DNA of 64,000 nucleotides from Clostridiales bacterium 38-18 (GTDB taxonomy: Bacteria > Bacillota > Clostridia > Peptostreptococcales > Acidaminobacteraceae): contig MKTL01000002.1 in the NCBI GenBank assembly GCA_001897605.1, positions 100,856-164,855 of the forward strand, given 5' to 3'. The position numbers were made by a program, and so were the translations under genes. Below the pieces are notes generated by a model. The model was not told the origin of the DNA. It saw only the letters and a list, made by a program, of their open reading frames with translations, and did not search any database. This document shows, in pieces, positions 36,807 to 45,452 of this stretch. Numbering within the stretch: position 1 is the stretch's first letter; the number at the start of each line of letters is the position of its first letter.

Positions 36807-36829
36807 TTTTTAGATCAGATTAAACGATA

Positions 36830-37348
36830 TTATTCTTTATCAATACAGCATTTTTTGTATTTTTTTCCGCTGCCACATGGACATGGATCGTTTCTTCCAA
36901 CTTTGTTTTCTACTCTAACCGTAACTGAGCTTACATATTCAGCTTTAATTGCTTTCATTTGCTCTTTTGTTAAAATATCATTCCAAAGTGGAATTTGATG
37001 TAACCAAGTAGCTTTCGCTTTGTGCATGTTTAAGAATAATTTTTCAAAATCGATTGTAAAGTTAAGCTCTGACTCTTCAGTCATTTCCTCGAGTGAAGGC
37101 TCTTCTTTCAAGCTTGTATGGATACCGTCGATAAAACCAATTGCTAACATTGGTTCGAGTTCGTATTTTTCACCAAATGATTTAACTGTGCCAGTAATTG
37201 TGTCTACGCCATTTTCAACTTTTTGAGATAAAATATCTTCGTAGATGCCCTTTTCGTGAGCAAGATAGGCGTTCCAAAACTCTTCTGATTGCGCTTGAGT
37301 AAGTCCTTTACCTTCGAGTATAGCATTCCATTGTTCTAATAATGACAT
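36830..37348 (-). CDS. SEC-C motif protein
   Basis: 172 residues, mostly helical and acidic, ending with the zinc-binding SEC-C motif [17 protein letters not shown] (about 153-169) as at the end of SecA. Zn ligands CxC..CC are complete. Function of such stand-alone SEC-C proteins is unknown; they may bind ribosomes or SecB-like partners. Monocistronic with GGAGGGG before the ATG. Confidence 0.85.
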   Translation of the reverse strand: MSLLEQWNAILEGKGLTQAQSEEFWNAYLAHEKGIYEDILSQKVENGVDTITGTVKSFGEKYELEPMLAIGFIDGIHTSLKEEPSLEEMTEESELNFTIDFEKLFLNMHKAKATWLHQIPLWNDILTKEQMKAIKAEYVSSVTVRVENKVGRNDPCPCGSGKKYKKCCIDKE

Positions 37349-37401
37349 AATGCCCCTCCTTCTAAATTTCCGAAATTAAGTCTATCATACATACTTTAAG
37401 G

Positions 37402-37430
37402 TTTCAACTCTAATATTTTTTTGTTATAAT
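37402..37430 (+). promoter_or_regulatory. Promoter of the M32 carboxypeptidase
   Basis: Perfect TATAAT at 37425-37430 with TTTCAA 17 bases upstream (37402-37407), a weak -35. Confidence 0.45.
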
Positions 37431-37488
37431 CGTAGAGTATTAGGGTAGAGGCATAACGGTAAACGTATTTTGAAAGGAGACTTCAAAC

Positions 37489-38997
37489 ATGCAAAATTTT
37501 AACGACGTAATTGAACGCTTCAGAGAAACGGAAAGCAAATTAAAGTCTTTAAGTTACGCCACCTCAATGCTGTTTTGGGATGCATCGACAGGTGCGCCTA
37601 AAAGCGGTGCTGACGCGAGAAGTCAAGCAGTAGGTGTTTTAAGCGGTCTCGGATATCAAATGCTTGTCAACCAGCAAATGGCAAGTGACTTAGACACACT
37701 GATGGCAAATCTCGATGCACTAGATGAAATGAATCGGGTTTTGGTCAAGGATACTAAAAAAGAGTATGATAAGTTGACTAAAATTCCTATGGACGACTAC
37801 CAAAAATACAACATGCTGATTTCTAAATCTTCAATGGTTTGGGAAGATGCTAAAGCAGACTCAGATTTTGAAAGTTTTAAACCTTATTTAACACAGGTAA
37901 TTGACTATCTACTAAAATTCGCAGACTATAGAGGCTATGAAGGTCACCCTTACAACCTTTATATAGGCGATTACGAGGATGGTATGACGGTGGAACAACT
38001 CAATGTCTTTTTCGATGAATTAAGAGAAAGAATTGTACCACTGCTTAAAAAAATCTCTGATAAGAATAAGGTCATCGATACAGAATTTTTGAGTAGAAAA
38101 TTTGAAGTCAACCTACAGGATCAAGTTTCAAGAGAGTTATTAACTCAAATGGGATTTGATTTAGAAAAAGGACAGCTTAAGGAAAGTGTACACCCTTTTA
38201 CTATGGGGGTAGACATTGACGACGTCAGACTGACAACACATTATTATGAAGATGATTTTGCATCTGCTTTGTTTAGCACTGCCCATGAAGGTGGACATGC
38301 GATATATGAGCAAAACTTCGATCGAAAGCTTCAAGGTACCTCTTTAGCTAGTGGCACATCCAACGGGATACATGAATCACAATCGAGAATTTATGAAAAT
38401 AATTTCTGTAAAAGCGAAGCTTTTCTAAATTATTTTTTACCAAAGCTAAAGAGCGTATTTCCAGAACAACTTTCCGATGTAACAACGAAGCATTTCTACG
38501 AAGCGATCAATCGTGTAGAACCTTCATTGATTCGAATTGAAGCAGATGAACTCACCTATTCACTTCATATCATGATTCGCTATGAAATTGAGTTAGGTCT
38601 AATCGATGGTAGCATTAAAGTAGCTGATTTACCTAAAGTTTGGAATGAAAAAGTTAAGGCTTATCTTGGCATAACGCCACCAGATGACCGTAGAGGTGTA
38701 CTTCAAGACGTACACTGGTCTGAAGGCTTGTTTGGCTACTTTCCAACCTATGCTTTAGGAAGTGCTTATGCTGCTCAGCTCGCACATTATATGTCGAAAG
38801 AAATCAATTTAGAGGCGTGCCTCAGCAAAGGCGACTTTAAAGAGATTACAAAGTGGCTGAATGAAAAAGTACACGTTCATGGTGCACTTGTAAAGCCAAA
38901 TGCGTTAATCGAGAAAATTACGGGCGAAAGACTTAATTCTAAGTATTATTGCGATTATTTAGAGGCGAAATACGCCAAACTCTACGAACTGGATTAG
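37489..38997 (+). CDS. M32-family carboxypeptidase (Taq type)
   Basis: 502 residues, full length for M32. The metal site HEGGH is at residues 266-270 (AHEGGHAIYEQNF), with the downstream ESQSR(I)YEN helix carrying the third ligand and the family motifs GTSNGIHESQSR and HIMIRYEIE, GVLQDVHWSEGLFGYFPTYALG. A cytosolic metallo-carboxypeptidase that trims peptides from the C-terminus. It ends 14 bases before pfp; co-transcription is likely. Confidence 0.93.
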   Translation: MQNFNDVIERFRETESKLKSLSYATSMLFWDASTGAPKSGADARSQAVGVLSGLGYQMLVNQQMASDLDTLMANLDALDEMNRVLVKDTKKEYDKLTKIPMDDYQKYNMLISKSSMVWEDAKADSDFESFKPYLTQVIDYLLKFADYRGYEGHPYNLYIGDYEDGMTVEQLNVFFDELRERIVPLLKKISDKNKVIDTEFLSRKFEVNLQDQVSRELLTQMGFDLEKGQLKESVHPFTMGVDIDDVRLTTHYYEDDFASALFSTAHEGGHAIYEQNFDRKLQGTSLASGTSNGIHESQSRIYENNFCKSEAFLNYFLPKLKSVFPEQLSDVTTKHFYEAINRVEPSLIRIEADELTYSLHIMIRYEIELGLIDGSIKVADLPKVWNEKVKAYLGITPPDDRRGVLQDVHWSEGLFGYFPTYALGSAYAAQLAHYMSKEINLEACLSKGDFKEITKWLNEKVHVHGALVKPNALIEKITGERLNSKYYCDYLEAKYAKLYELD

Positions 38998-39011
38998 GAG
39001 GAACAAAGAAT

Positions 39012-40226
39012 ATGTTAAAAGGTAATTTATTAGTCGCTCAAGGCGGCGGCCCAACTGCCGTAATTAACCAATCAATGGTAGGCGTTGTATTAGAAGCTAA
39101 AAAATACCCACAAGTTGAAAGAATATACGGCGCTGTTCACGGTGTTGAAGGTATCGTAAATGAAGAGTTTATGGATCTTACAAGAGAAACGGTTGCAAAT
39201 CTTGAAGCAGTTGCAGCGACACCTTCTTCAGGTTTACTCTCTACAAGAGTAAAGCCAACACCTGATTTCTGTGCAAAAATGTTTGAAGTAATGAAGGCAC
39301 ACAACATCAGATTTTTCTTCTATATCGGTGGTAACGATTCATCTGATACAGTAAGAATCGTTAACGAAGAAGCTAAAAAACAAAACTATGAGTTCAGAGC
39401 AGTTCATATCCCTAAAACAGTAGATAACGATTTAGTAATTAACGACCATACACCAGGTTTTGGATCGGCTGCTAGATACGTTGCGTCTGCATTTGCTGGT
39501 ATCAACTACGATAATCGTGCATTGGCTGGGGTTTACATCGGTGTAATCATGGGTAGACATGCTGGTTTCTTAACTGGTGCTTCTGCACTTGGCAGAGTAT
39601 TTGAAGATGATGGTCCACACTTAATCTACTTCCCAGAAAGACCATTTATCGTTGAAGACTTCTTAAAAGACGTTAAGGCAACTTATGAGAAGTATGGTAG
39701 ATGTATCGTCGCGGTTTCAGAAGGGATTCAAGATGAAAATGGTACAGCGATCATTACTAAACTTCAAGAAAACGTTGAAACAGATGCTCATGGTAACGTT
39801 CAGTTATCAGGTACAGGCGCACTTGGTGACCTTTTAGTAGCAGAAGTTAAAGCAAAATTAGGCATCGGTCGTGTACGTGCAGATACTTTAGGCTATATGC
39901 AACGTTCTTTCTTAGGCTGTGTTTCTGATACAGATCAAAAAGAAGCAAGAGAAGTTGCTGAAAAAGCAGTTCAATTCGCTTTAATCGACGATTTAGATGG
40001 TTCAGTTGTAATGGAAAGAACTGGCGACTATGCAGTTAACTACCGTTTGGTTGACCTTAAAGAAATCGCTGCTAAAACAAAACACATGCCAGATTCATTC
40101 ATCAACGAAGCTGGTAACAACGTTACAGAAGCATTTATCAAATATGCAAAACCACTTATCGGTAGCGGCTTCAACCCAGGCGCAAGATTAAGATCACCAA
40201 TGATCGATCCAATCTTAAAAAAATAG
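39012..40226 (+). CDS. pfp: PPi-type 6-phosphofructokinase
   Basis: 404 residues. Start 39012 follows GGAGG; the longer in-frame reading from 38949 overlaps the M32 gene. Motifs: AQGGGPTAVINQSM, FYIGGNDSSDT and PKTVDND. In this family Asp after GG(N/D) and Lys in PKTVDND mark use of pyrophosphate instead of ATP; here the first residue of the usual GGDD is Asn. It phosphorylates fructose-6-phosphate reversibly, saving ATP in glycolysis. The gene's codons and strong ribosome site suggest high expression. Confidence 0.9.
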   Translation: MLKGNLLVAQGGGPTAVINQSMVGVVLEAKKYPQVERIYGAVHGVEGIVNEEFMDLTRETVANLEAVAATPSSGLLSTRVKPTPDFCAKMFEVMKAHNIRFFFYIGGNDSSDTVRIVNEEAKKQNYEFRAVHIPKTVDNDLVINDHTPGFGSAARYVASAFAGINYDNRALAGVYIGVIMGRHAGFLTGASALGRVFEDDGPHLIYFPERPFIVEDFLKDVKATYEKYGRCIVAVSEGIQDENGTAIITKLQENVETDAHGNVQLSGTGALGDLLVAEVKAKLGIGRVRADTLGYMQRSFLGCVSDTDQKEAREVAEKAVQFALIDDLDGSVVMERTGDYAVNYRLVDLKEIAAKTKHMPDSFINEAGNNVTEAFIKYAKPLIGSGFNPGARLRSPMIDPILKK

Positions 40227-40243
40227 TTTAATATCAATCAAAA

Positions 40244-40264
40244 GGGATGCTTCAGTGAAGCATC
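40244..40264 (+). terminator. Truncated pfp terminator at the IS boundary
   Basis: AAAAGGGATGCTTCA-G-TGAAGCATC just after pfp looks like the ascending arm and most of the descending arm of a terminator (AAAAGGG would pair with CCCTTTT), but the sequence switches at 40264 to the IS inverted repeat and no T run follows. Confidence 0.5.
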
Positions 40265-40286
40265 GTAAACGGTAAATAGTGCGTAC
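40264..40286 (+). repeat. Right terminal inverted repeat of the IS4-like element
   Basis: 23 bases identical to the reverse complement of 41098-41120. Confidence 0.85.
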
Positions 40287-40345
40287 GTCATAAAAATAAA
40301 ACCGCTAAATAGCCAATGTCATTAAGTTAAGACACTATTCAAAAC

Positions 40346-40393
40346 AAAACAGCAGCAGCAGAATGCGAAAGTATATTCTGTTGCTGCTGTTTT
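40346..40393. terminator. Terminator hairpin inside the IS4-like element
   Basis: AAAACAGCAGCAGCAGAAT paired with ATTCTGTTGCTGCTGTTTT (one mismatch) around ten bases. T-rich on both sides; likely ends the transposase transcript and now also any read-through from pfp. Confidence 0.75.
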
Positions 40394-40474
40394 ATATTAA
40401 ATAGAAAGTTTTAAACACGACAAATAAGCAGAGTATGCTCTGCAATTAAAATTTACTCTTGAACTATAATGATT

Positions 40475-41039
40475 TTATGCTACTCTGTAGAGGAAGCTCA
40501 TTGCTGACCGGGTTTTGACTTTGCGAGGGTCGTTTCGCCCAGGTCTTAAAGGTAGAATATTCTTTTTGATGAGTGCTTCAACATTAGGTGGCGATAAATT
40601 CCTGACTCTAAAGAATTGTAGGCAAATGGCTATAGCAACGGTGAAATTAACTTGATATTCATATTTTCTGTCCGCATGAAGGATTACAACATGTGTTGTA
40701 ATTGCTTCACAAAAGTTATACATCGTAAGCCGAGCAAATATTTCTTGAAGGATATATGCCACCTTTTTCGCATGAAAATTTGAAAAGATATGTCTCTTTG
40801 CTATCTAGTGGGAGAAAATCGAAAAACTGATTTTTAGGAAGAAACTTATAACGCAAAGGATTCGCTTTTACCTCTTTTGTTTGTTGGCGCGTCATCTCAA
40901 AGGCATAATCTATATCAAAGATTTCTTTTTTAGGTAAAAATAACCCAGATGCGATTCCATTACGGTTTCGTTCTTCAATTATCTTGATCCAATTTTCTTT
41001 ACGTATCTTTGACGTCATTACACTTACTTGATTTTCCAT
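40475..41039 (-). pseudogene. IS4-family transposase, internally deleted and frameshifted
   Basis: From ATG 41039 (AAGGAG upstream) the frame gives ERNRNGIASGLFLPKKE, FEMTRQQTKEVKANPLRYKF and LPKNQFFDFLPLDSKETYLF, an IS4 central region. It then jumps, near 40755, to a different frame carrying the C-terminus LQEIFARLTMYNFCEAITTH, YQVNFTVAIAICLQFFR and PPNVEALIKKNILPLRPGR. The DDE stretch with YREK between them is missing, so the protein is inactive. Confidence 0.8.
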
Positions 41040-41097
41040 AAAATTTCTCCTTGAATTACTATAATTTAAGGATAACAGTATTGATTTTTTTGAAAAG

Positions 41098-41120
41098 GTA
41101 CGCACTATTTACCGTTTACG
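41098..41120 (-). repeat. Left terminal inverted repeat of the IS4-like element
   Basis: Perfect inverted copy of 40264-40286, about 60 bases upstream of the transposase start codon. Confidence 0.85.
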
Positions 41121-41189
41121 TGGAAACGTGTGTTGAGCTACTCATCCAGCTTCGCATGATTTACGACCGCATCACTTGGAATAAATTAA

Positions 41190-41251
41190 AAAGTCCTTCC
41201 CGTATCGACACTCTTGAGCGCACGCCAAAGAGGTTATATGGGAGGGACTTT
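41190..41251 (+). other. Unassigned hairpin in a gene-poor stretch
   Basis: AAAGTCCTTCCC and GGGAGGGACTTT pair over 12 bases with one mismatch around a 38-base loop, followed by ATTTTAG. The 41121-41395 interval otherwise shows no convincing gene; the frame that crosses it starts inside the IS repeat. It may be an old terminator or leader fragment. Confidence 0.4.
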
Positions 41252-41395
41252 ATTTTAGTTGAAGCTGGATTTCACAATGACTTATTTTATAAAACTTCTA
41301 CCTTGACAATAAAGGGCATTATGGTTTTCCGAATCGAGTAATTCAATATCTACCTTAAGCTAGAACGCAAAGGCATAAAATTCTTGACAGGCAAA

Positions 41396-41860
41396 TTAAT
41401 ATCCTATCTCCTCTATTAACCACATCATGTTAGAATTCTTAAGTTTTATCAAAGTTATAAACTGATTGATCTCTCCATCTGTGACTTGAAACAAATGCCT
41501 AAATTTCTTTTGGTACTTTACGTCATATGTTATTTCAAAAACTAACACCTTTTCAAGGGTATCATATTTATCTAACAAGGTCTTTGTGTTTGCTCTTCCT
41601 ATTATGGGGTTAGCACTTATTTTAAGCAGCTTAATCTCCTTGATTATTTTTTCATCAAAAAATATATCAGTAGCACCTAATTCTAATTGATGATAATTTT
41701 TTGACAACAACTTGTCAAAGTAATTATAGATTACACTCTTAGCTTCGTAATACTCGTCTTTGGCTATTTCTATCCTAGGCTTACTTTGAAACAGATAAAC
41801 TAAAAATACTGAAATTAATATGACAAATAGAAGAACAACCCACTTAACGTTTTCTTTCAT
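41396..41860 (-). CDS. Hypothetical membrane-anchored protein
   Basis: 154 residues. One N-terminal span (about 6-24), then a soluble domain of about 125 residues with alternating helices and strands (YYEAKSVIYNYFDKLLSKNY, VLVFEITYDVKY, ITLIKLKNSNMMWLIEEIGY), reminiscent of NTF2-like or DUF4829 extracytoplasmic domains. I do not recognise a family. Codon use is more A/T-rich than in the flanking core genes, in keeping with the accessory character of this zone. A weak ribosome site precedes the ATG. Confidence 0.6.
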   Translation of the reverse strand: MKENVKWVVLLFVILISVFLVYLFQSKPRIEIAKDEYYEAKSVIYNYFDKLLSKNYHQLELGATDIFFDEKIIKEIKLLKISANPIIGRANTKTLLDKYDTLEKVLVFEITYDVKYQKKFRHLFQVTDGEINQFITLIKLKNSNMMWLIEEIGY

Positions 41861-42054
41861 ACCTCACACATCCTTATCGCTTTTATGAGTGCCTGAAATA
41901 GATATAAATACACCTAGTATGTTAAAAATTTTAAAACGAACTATTCTGATTAATATACTGAATAGATTAGTAAAAAAATTGCTAAGTCATTTCTACGCAA
42001 AAATATGATAAACTTTGTTATTACTACTCAAAGCTCATCATATTTAAAGATAAA

Positions 42055-43203
42055 TTATTTACTACCTAAAATGTCAATAAATCTATTATATGGTGGGTTA
42101 TAGTAGTAATACATAAAAGAAACATTTTTTCTATTTGTAGAATGAGCTGATATAAAAAGATCTGCTCTTGAACTTCCTGAATTTTGTATACCAGTCACCA
42201 TGTATGAGTGATAAGCATTTGTTCCTGATAATGATTGGATTACATCTCCGATTCCAATATTGTAAAAGCTTGATAGCTGGGCATTAATTTTTGATTCAGT
42301 TGAAAACACATACTCACCAAACTGATTTGCTCCAGTCCAGGTAGCGGAGCGGTTGGAACCACTAATATAGAACCAAGAATTTGTATCATACTGAGTTCCA
42401 AAGTGTTCAGGTAAATTTCCACCTTCATGAATAGCTTGAGAAACAAAATTGGTACAATCTCCTCCTGAAGAAGTAAAATCATAATAATTTGAATTGAAGT
42501 TTAATGCGTATTGTAATGCATAATTTGCAGCACCAACACCATTATAACTAACTGCTCGATTTGAGACAGGTTGAGATTCAGTAACGATATTTTCTATATC
42601 TCTTTTCAACAACTCATTATAAAGATATTTCACATCATTATCGAGTCTATCATTGTACTCATTCAATGAGCTTCTATCTTTTAAATCCACATTAATTGAG
42701 TTTAAATACTCCTTAAAATTAGTATCAACAAATCCATCAATATTGCTAATAAGCCATTTATTGTTAATTCTTACAAATGTAACAGTATATAAATCTCCCA
42801 CTGAAGAATCAATATTGGGACTGAAAGTATAATTAAAATCTTTGATTACAAAAACCCTCATTTTCCCGATATTATTATCTAGACTTTCAATCTCATATTT
42901 ATAGTTTATAACTTTATTTATCTCTTCTAAACCTAACGAATGCATTTGAGACATTAAAATTTTTCTTTTTAGCACTGTCTTTATTATAAGTTTATCTTTA
43001 TCTGTCTGTTCAGATTTAACAAAATACTTATCCATTTCAATGAAATCCGAATCATAATTGTCAAAGGCATCCTCATAGTCTTGATATAGCGCTTTAAACA
43101 AACTAAAAATTTCGATTTGATCATTCGAGACAGATGCGTATGACAAAAAATTTCCAGCTAATAACAAATAAGTAGCTAAGATTAAACAAAATACTTTATT
43201 CAT
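42055..43203 (-). CDS. Secreted Amidase_6-domain protein
   Basis: 382 residues with a signal peptide (about 1-24, ending SYAS). The first half (about 30-190) is a helical and NTF2-like region; the second half (about 215-380) is a putative amidase domain (PF12671 type): ANYALQYALNFN, GGDCTNFVSQAIHEGG with the catalytic Cys, WTGANQFGEYVFS, GDVIQ and AYHSYMVTG with the His. Such proteins are thought to cleave peptide or amide bonds in the cell wall. AGGAGG precedes the ATG. A/T-rich codon use suggests acquisition. The 41861-42054 gap before it holds no feature I can see. Confidence 0.8.
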   Translation of the reverse strand: MNKVFCLILATYLLLAGNFLSYASVSNDQIEIFSLFKALYQDYEDAFDNYDSDFIEMDKYFVKSEQTDKDKLIIKTVLKRKILMSQMHSLGLEEINKVINYKYEIESLDNNIGKMRVFVIKDFNYTFSPNIDSSVGDLYTVTFVRINNKWLISNIDGFVDTNFKEYLNSINVDLKDRSSLNEYNDRLDNDVKYLYNELLKRDIENIVTESQPVSNRAVSYNGVGAANYALQYALNFNSNYYDFTSSGGDCTNFVSQAIHEGGNLPEHFGTQYDTNSWFYISGSNRSATWTGANQFGEYVFSTESKINAQLSSFYNIGIGDVIQSLSGTNAYHSYMVTGIQNSGSSRADLFISAHSTNRKNVSFMYYYYNPPYNRFIDILGSK

Positions 43204-43310
43204 ATAATACCTCCTTGTAAGATAAATATTGAGTAACGGTTTAATAATCGCCCAAAATGCTCTTAGATAATTTCAATTCTATTGTTTCGATAAACCACTG
43301 ACACCTTACC

Positions 43311-43338
43311 TTGATTTCACTAAAAATCGTGCTATAAT
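43311..43338 (+). promoter_or_regulatory. Orphan promoter in a gene-less stretch
   Basis: TTGATT (43311-43316), 16-base spacer, perfect TATAAT (43333-43338). No intact gene follows for 440 bases. Short broken frames after it read MKDLSVKKRVTPQERFDV-stop and, near 43550-43650, SINYFVVDINVSSE, faintly like the start of an IS110-type transposase. The rest of 43204-43777 shows nothing else. Confidence 0.45.
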
Positions 43339-43777
43339 CTCACTTGTCAGAGAGATAGATATGAGTTCATTCTGAATCCCTTCTTACATGAAGGATTTAT
43401 CCGTTAAAAAGCGTGTCACTCCGCAAGAACGTTTCGATGTTTAGCAGGTTGGGTCTCATATTTGAGCCCCCCATTTCAAATGCAAGATTGTTTGGCATTC
43501 TTGACATAGTGAATACACTGATTCATTCTAAAATGAAAGGTTGGTTTCTTTGTCCAAATCTATCAATTATTTCGTTGTTGACATCAACGTATCCTCAGAA
43601 ATCATCCCAGCAATGGTAATCAAACGGTGTTCAATAGAATTATACGCCCTATAATTCATAACTCAATTACTGAAAAAATAACACCTCCTCTAAAAATTTG
43701 AGACTTAATTCACTATCTTTATGTTAAACTAATATCATATAAATATAAACCCGATTAAAATCGGGGTAGGAGGCAAA

Positions 43778-44722
43778 ATGTTTGAAACCTATGATCTTAA
43801 AAACTTTTCCGAGCGATTAAAAAACATGCGTACCTCACTGGGATATTCACAATCCGACGTCTCCATTGCTACAGGTATTAGTACGGACACCCTTAGAAAG
43901 CTTGAAAATGGTTATTCCCTGCCTCGGTATGATACACTTTCTTATCTCAGTCACTTTTATAAGACTGACCTTCATAGACTCCTTAATACATATCAGCAAA
44001 ATCATGTCCTGTTTGAATTTTACAAGTCCTTAGATTATCTTATGATGCATGGCAAATTTGAAGCCCTAAAGGATTGTCATAATCAATTTTTGCTTACTCT
44101 TGAAGAGAGCGGCGATTTAAAGCTAATCAATCCTGTTGCTCTCAAGCAAATAGAACTTTTTATCTCTGGAATTAGCTTAAGCTATAATAATCAATCCCTT
44201 CTAGCCCTTGAAAAGCTTTATTCTGCACTTGAATTAAGTCTGCCTGAGTTTGAAGTTAACGCTTTTGAAAGCTTCAGCTATAGCTTTTTTGAACTACGGA
44301 TTTTAATCACAGTAGCTGCTTGTCTTGGAGAAATTAGAAAATGTCACTTGAGCACTCGTATTTCCAAGTTTATTCTCACTAAATTTGAAAGCAGCTTATA
44401 CAGCGATAAGCACGACGACATAAATATTATTAAATCACTAAGTATTATTTCTTATAACTATCATCGCCTTGACCATCACGATCAGGCTCTAAACTATGCA
44501 CAGCAAGCGATTGATATCTCCATTGAAAAAGGACATTTAAATGCATTGCCTTTTTTACTTTTGCGAAAAGCTGTTGCTAAAATGTACCTTGGAGATTTGG
44601 CGCATCATGATGCTTTTAAAGAATGCCTCTACTTAATCAAAATTACCGGTGACTCTGATTTTTATACCCATGTGCTCCACCTTGTTAAAAATCAGTACAA
44701 GCTCGATTTTTCAAGTTTGTAG
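43778..44722 (+). CDS. XRE-family regulator with TPR-like C-terminus
   Basis: 314 residues. Helix-turn-helix of the Xre/Cro type (about 8-62: RLKNMRTSLGYSQSDVSIAT, TLRKLENGYSLPRYDTLSYL), then helical repeats (about 75-310) including LNYAQQAIDISIEKGHLNAL, of TPR or Rgg/PlcR/AimR style. Such proteins often sense short peptides, but no peptide gene is seen nearby. AGGAGG precedes the ATG. Lies in the scar zone, perhaps brought in with the mobile elements. Confidence 0.78.
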   Translation: MFETYDLKNFSERLKNMRTSLGYSQSDVSIATGISTDTLRKLENGYSLPRYDTLSYLSHFYKTDLHRLLNTYQQNHVLFEFYKSLDYLMMHGKFEALKDCHNQFLLTLEESGDLKLINPVALKQIELFISGISLSYNNQSLLALEKLYSALELSLPEFEVNAFESFSYSFFELRILITVAACLGEIRKCHLSTRISKFILTKFESSLYSDKHDDINIIKSLSIISYNYHRLDHHDQALNYAQQAIDISIEKGHLNALPFLLLRKAVAKMYLGDLAHHDAFKECLYLIKITGDSDFYTHVLHLVKNQYKLDFSSL

Positions 44723-44799
44723 AGTCATTTAAAAAACGCTCCTATACCTCATTTGCCACGCCTGCCACTTTTCAAGTCCCATACTGTCGCAATATAAGA

Positions 44800-45326
44800 A
44801 TGAACTTTGAAGTGAGGTTAAAGAAAGTGATTGAGAAAACGCGAGGTTGGGTGAATTATTTCAACCGAGCCGATATGTCGCATACCACGAGTGAAATTGA
44901 TGCATGGATTCGGCGAAGGCTTAGGGCGTGTATTTGGAAAACTTGGAAGAAGATATGAACACGATTTTCAAGTCTAATCAAACTTGGAATTGAGAGAAAT
45001 AAAGCATGGGCATATGCAAACACAACATGATATTTACAATTCCATTGCGTATGTGCTAGACTATTCTTATCTAACAACGGATCCTCCTTCTGATTTTAAT
45101 ATGGTTGGCGAACCAATATTATTTTATCAGAAGGAGGAATTTTATTGACTCAAAGCTAAAGCTCTTTGAAACCACCGGTAGAACCGGTGGTTTTCTTTAT
45201 ACAAAAAAAGGATATTGGAGAATCTCCAAAAGCCCTATTATGCAACGTGCTATTACCAATACAAGATTGGAAAAGCGAGGTTATGTTAGCATGTCTACAA
45301 TGTATAAGAAAGTAAAGTTAGCTTAA
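44800..45326 (+). pseudogene. Group II intron reverse transcriptase/maturase, C-terminal fragment
   Basis: In one frame: KKVIEKTRGWVNYFNRADMS, EIDAWIRRRLRACIWKTWKK, an in-frame TGA, then LIKLGIERNKAWAYANT. After the IS200 insertion the same protein resumes with KKGYWRISKSPIMQRAITNT and RLEKRGYVSMSTMYKKVKLA-stop. These are the maturase C-terminal motifs. Broken by a stop, an insertion and loss of the N-terminal two thirds. Confidence 0.82.
45012..45197 (-). mobile_element. IS200-family left-end fragment nested in the intron
   Basis: Read on the minus strand: a subterminal palindrome (45169-45193, AAACCACCGGT-AGA-ACCGGTGGTTT), then a second long hairpin (45083-45106 with 45111-45137) that buries GGAGG, as in IS200, then TTG 45077 and the first residues of TnpA, NSLAHTQWNCKYHVVFA. 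There TnpA breaks off and intron sequence resumes at shared bases (GTGTTTGCATATGCC on the minus strand). Only about 185 bp of the roughly 700-bp element remain. Confidence 0.78.
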
Positions 45327-45452
45327 TGAAACGCCGTATACCGAACGGTACGTACGGTGGTGTGAGAGGACGGAAATTGAAGTAATCAATTTCCTCCTAC
45401 TCGATTTTCTTCCCCAAAATGCTAATGGCATTGACTGAGCAAAAGACAATAA

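Larger units (their letters stand above)
40264..41120 (-). mobile_element. IS4-family deletion derivative with intact terminal repeats
   Basis: An 857-bp element is bounded by perfect 23-bp inverted repeats (40264-40286 and 41098-41120, outer end CGTAAACGGTAAATAGTGCG). It contains N- and C-terminal pieces of one IS4-type transposase on the minus strand, with the catalytic middle deleted. No convincing target duplication is seen at the borders (AGCAT on the left, TGGAA on the right). It could still be moved in trans by a complete relative. Confidence 0.78.
44800..45405 (+). mobile_element. Group II intron 3' remnant
   Basis: Contains the C-terminal (maturase X/thumb and after) part of a group II intron reverse transcriptase followed by the ribozyme's 3' end: domain V at about 45331-45362 (GCCGTATACCGAACGGTACG then TACGGT), the GTGTGAGAGGACGG linker, domain VI (AAATTGA/TCAATTT, 45374-45392) and the 3' end CCTACTCGAT at 45405. 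Domains I-IV and most of the RT are gone, so it cannot splice. It is interrupted by an IS200 fragment. Confidence 0.82.

Noticed and set aside
41051-41341. Plus-strand open frame of 96 codons.
   Set aside because: It begins inside the IS4-like element antisense to its transposase, crosses the inverted repeat and has no ribosome site or recognised similarity.
43388-43660. Possible IS110-type transposase remnant.
   Set aside because: Only a short stretch (SINYFVVDINVSSE) resembles the family; too weak for a separate feature.
44856-45077. Minus-strand open frame of 73 codons starting like IS200 TnpA.
   Set aside because: Only the first 21 residues are TnpA; the rest is the antisense of the maturase fragment. 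It is a chimera formed by the junction, not a gene.
45105-45326. Plus-strand open frame of 73 codons across the IS200 end.
   Set aside because: It reads through the IS200 left end into the maturase C-terminus; the start lies in a hairpin of the IS, so it is a fusion artefact.
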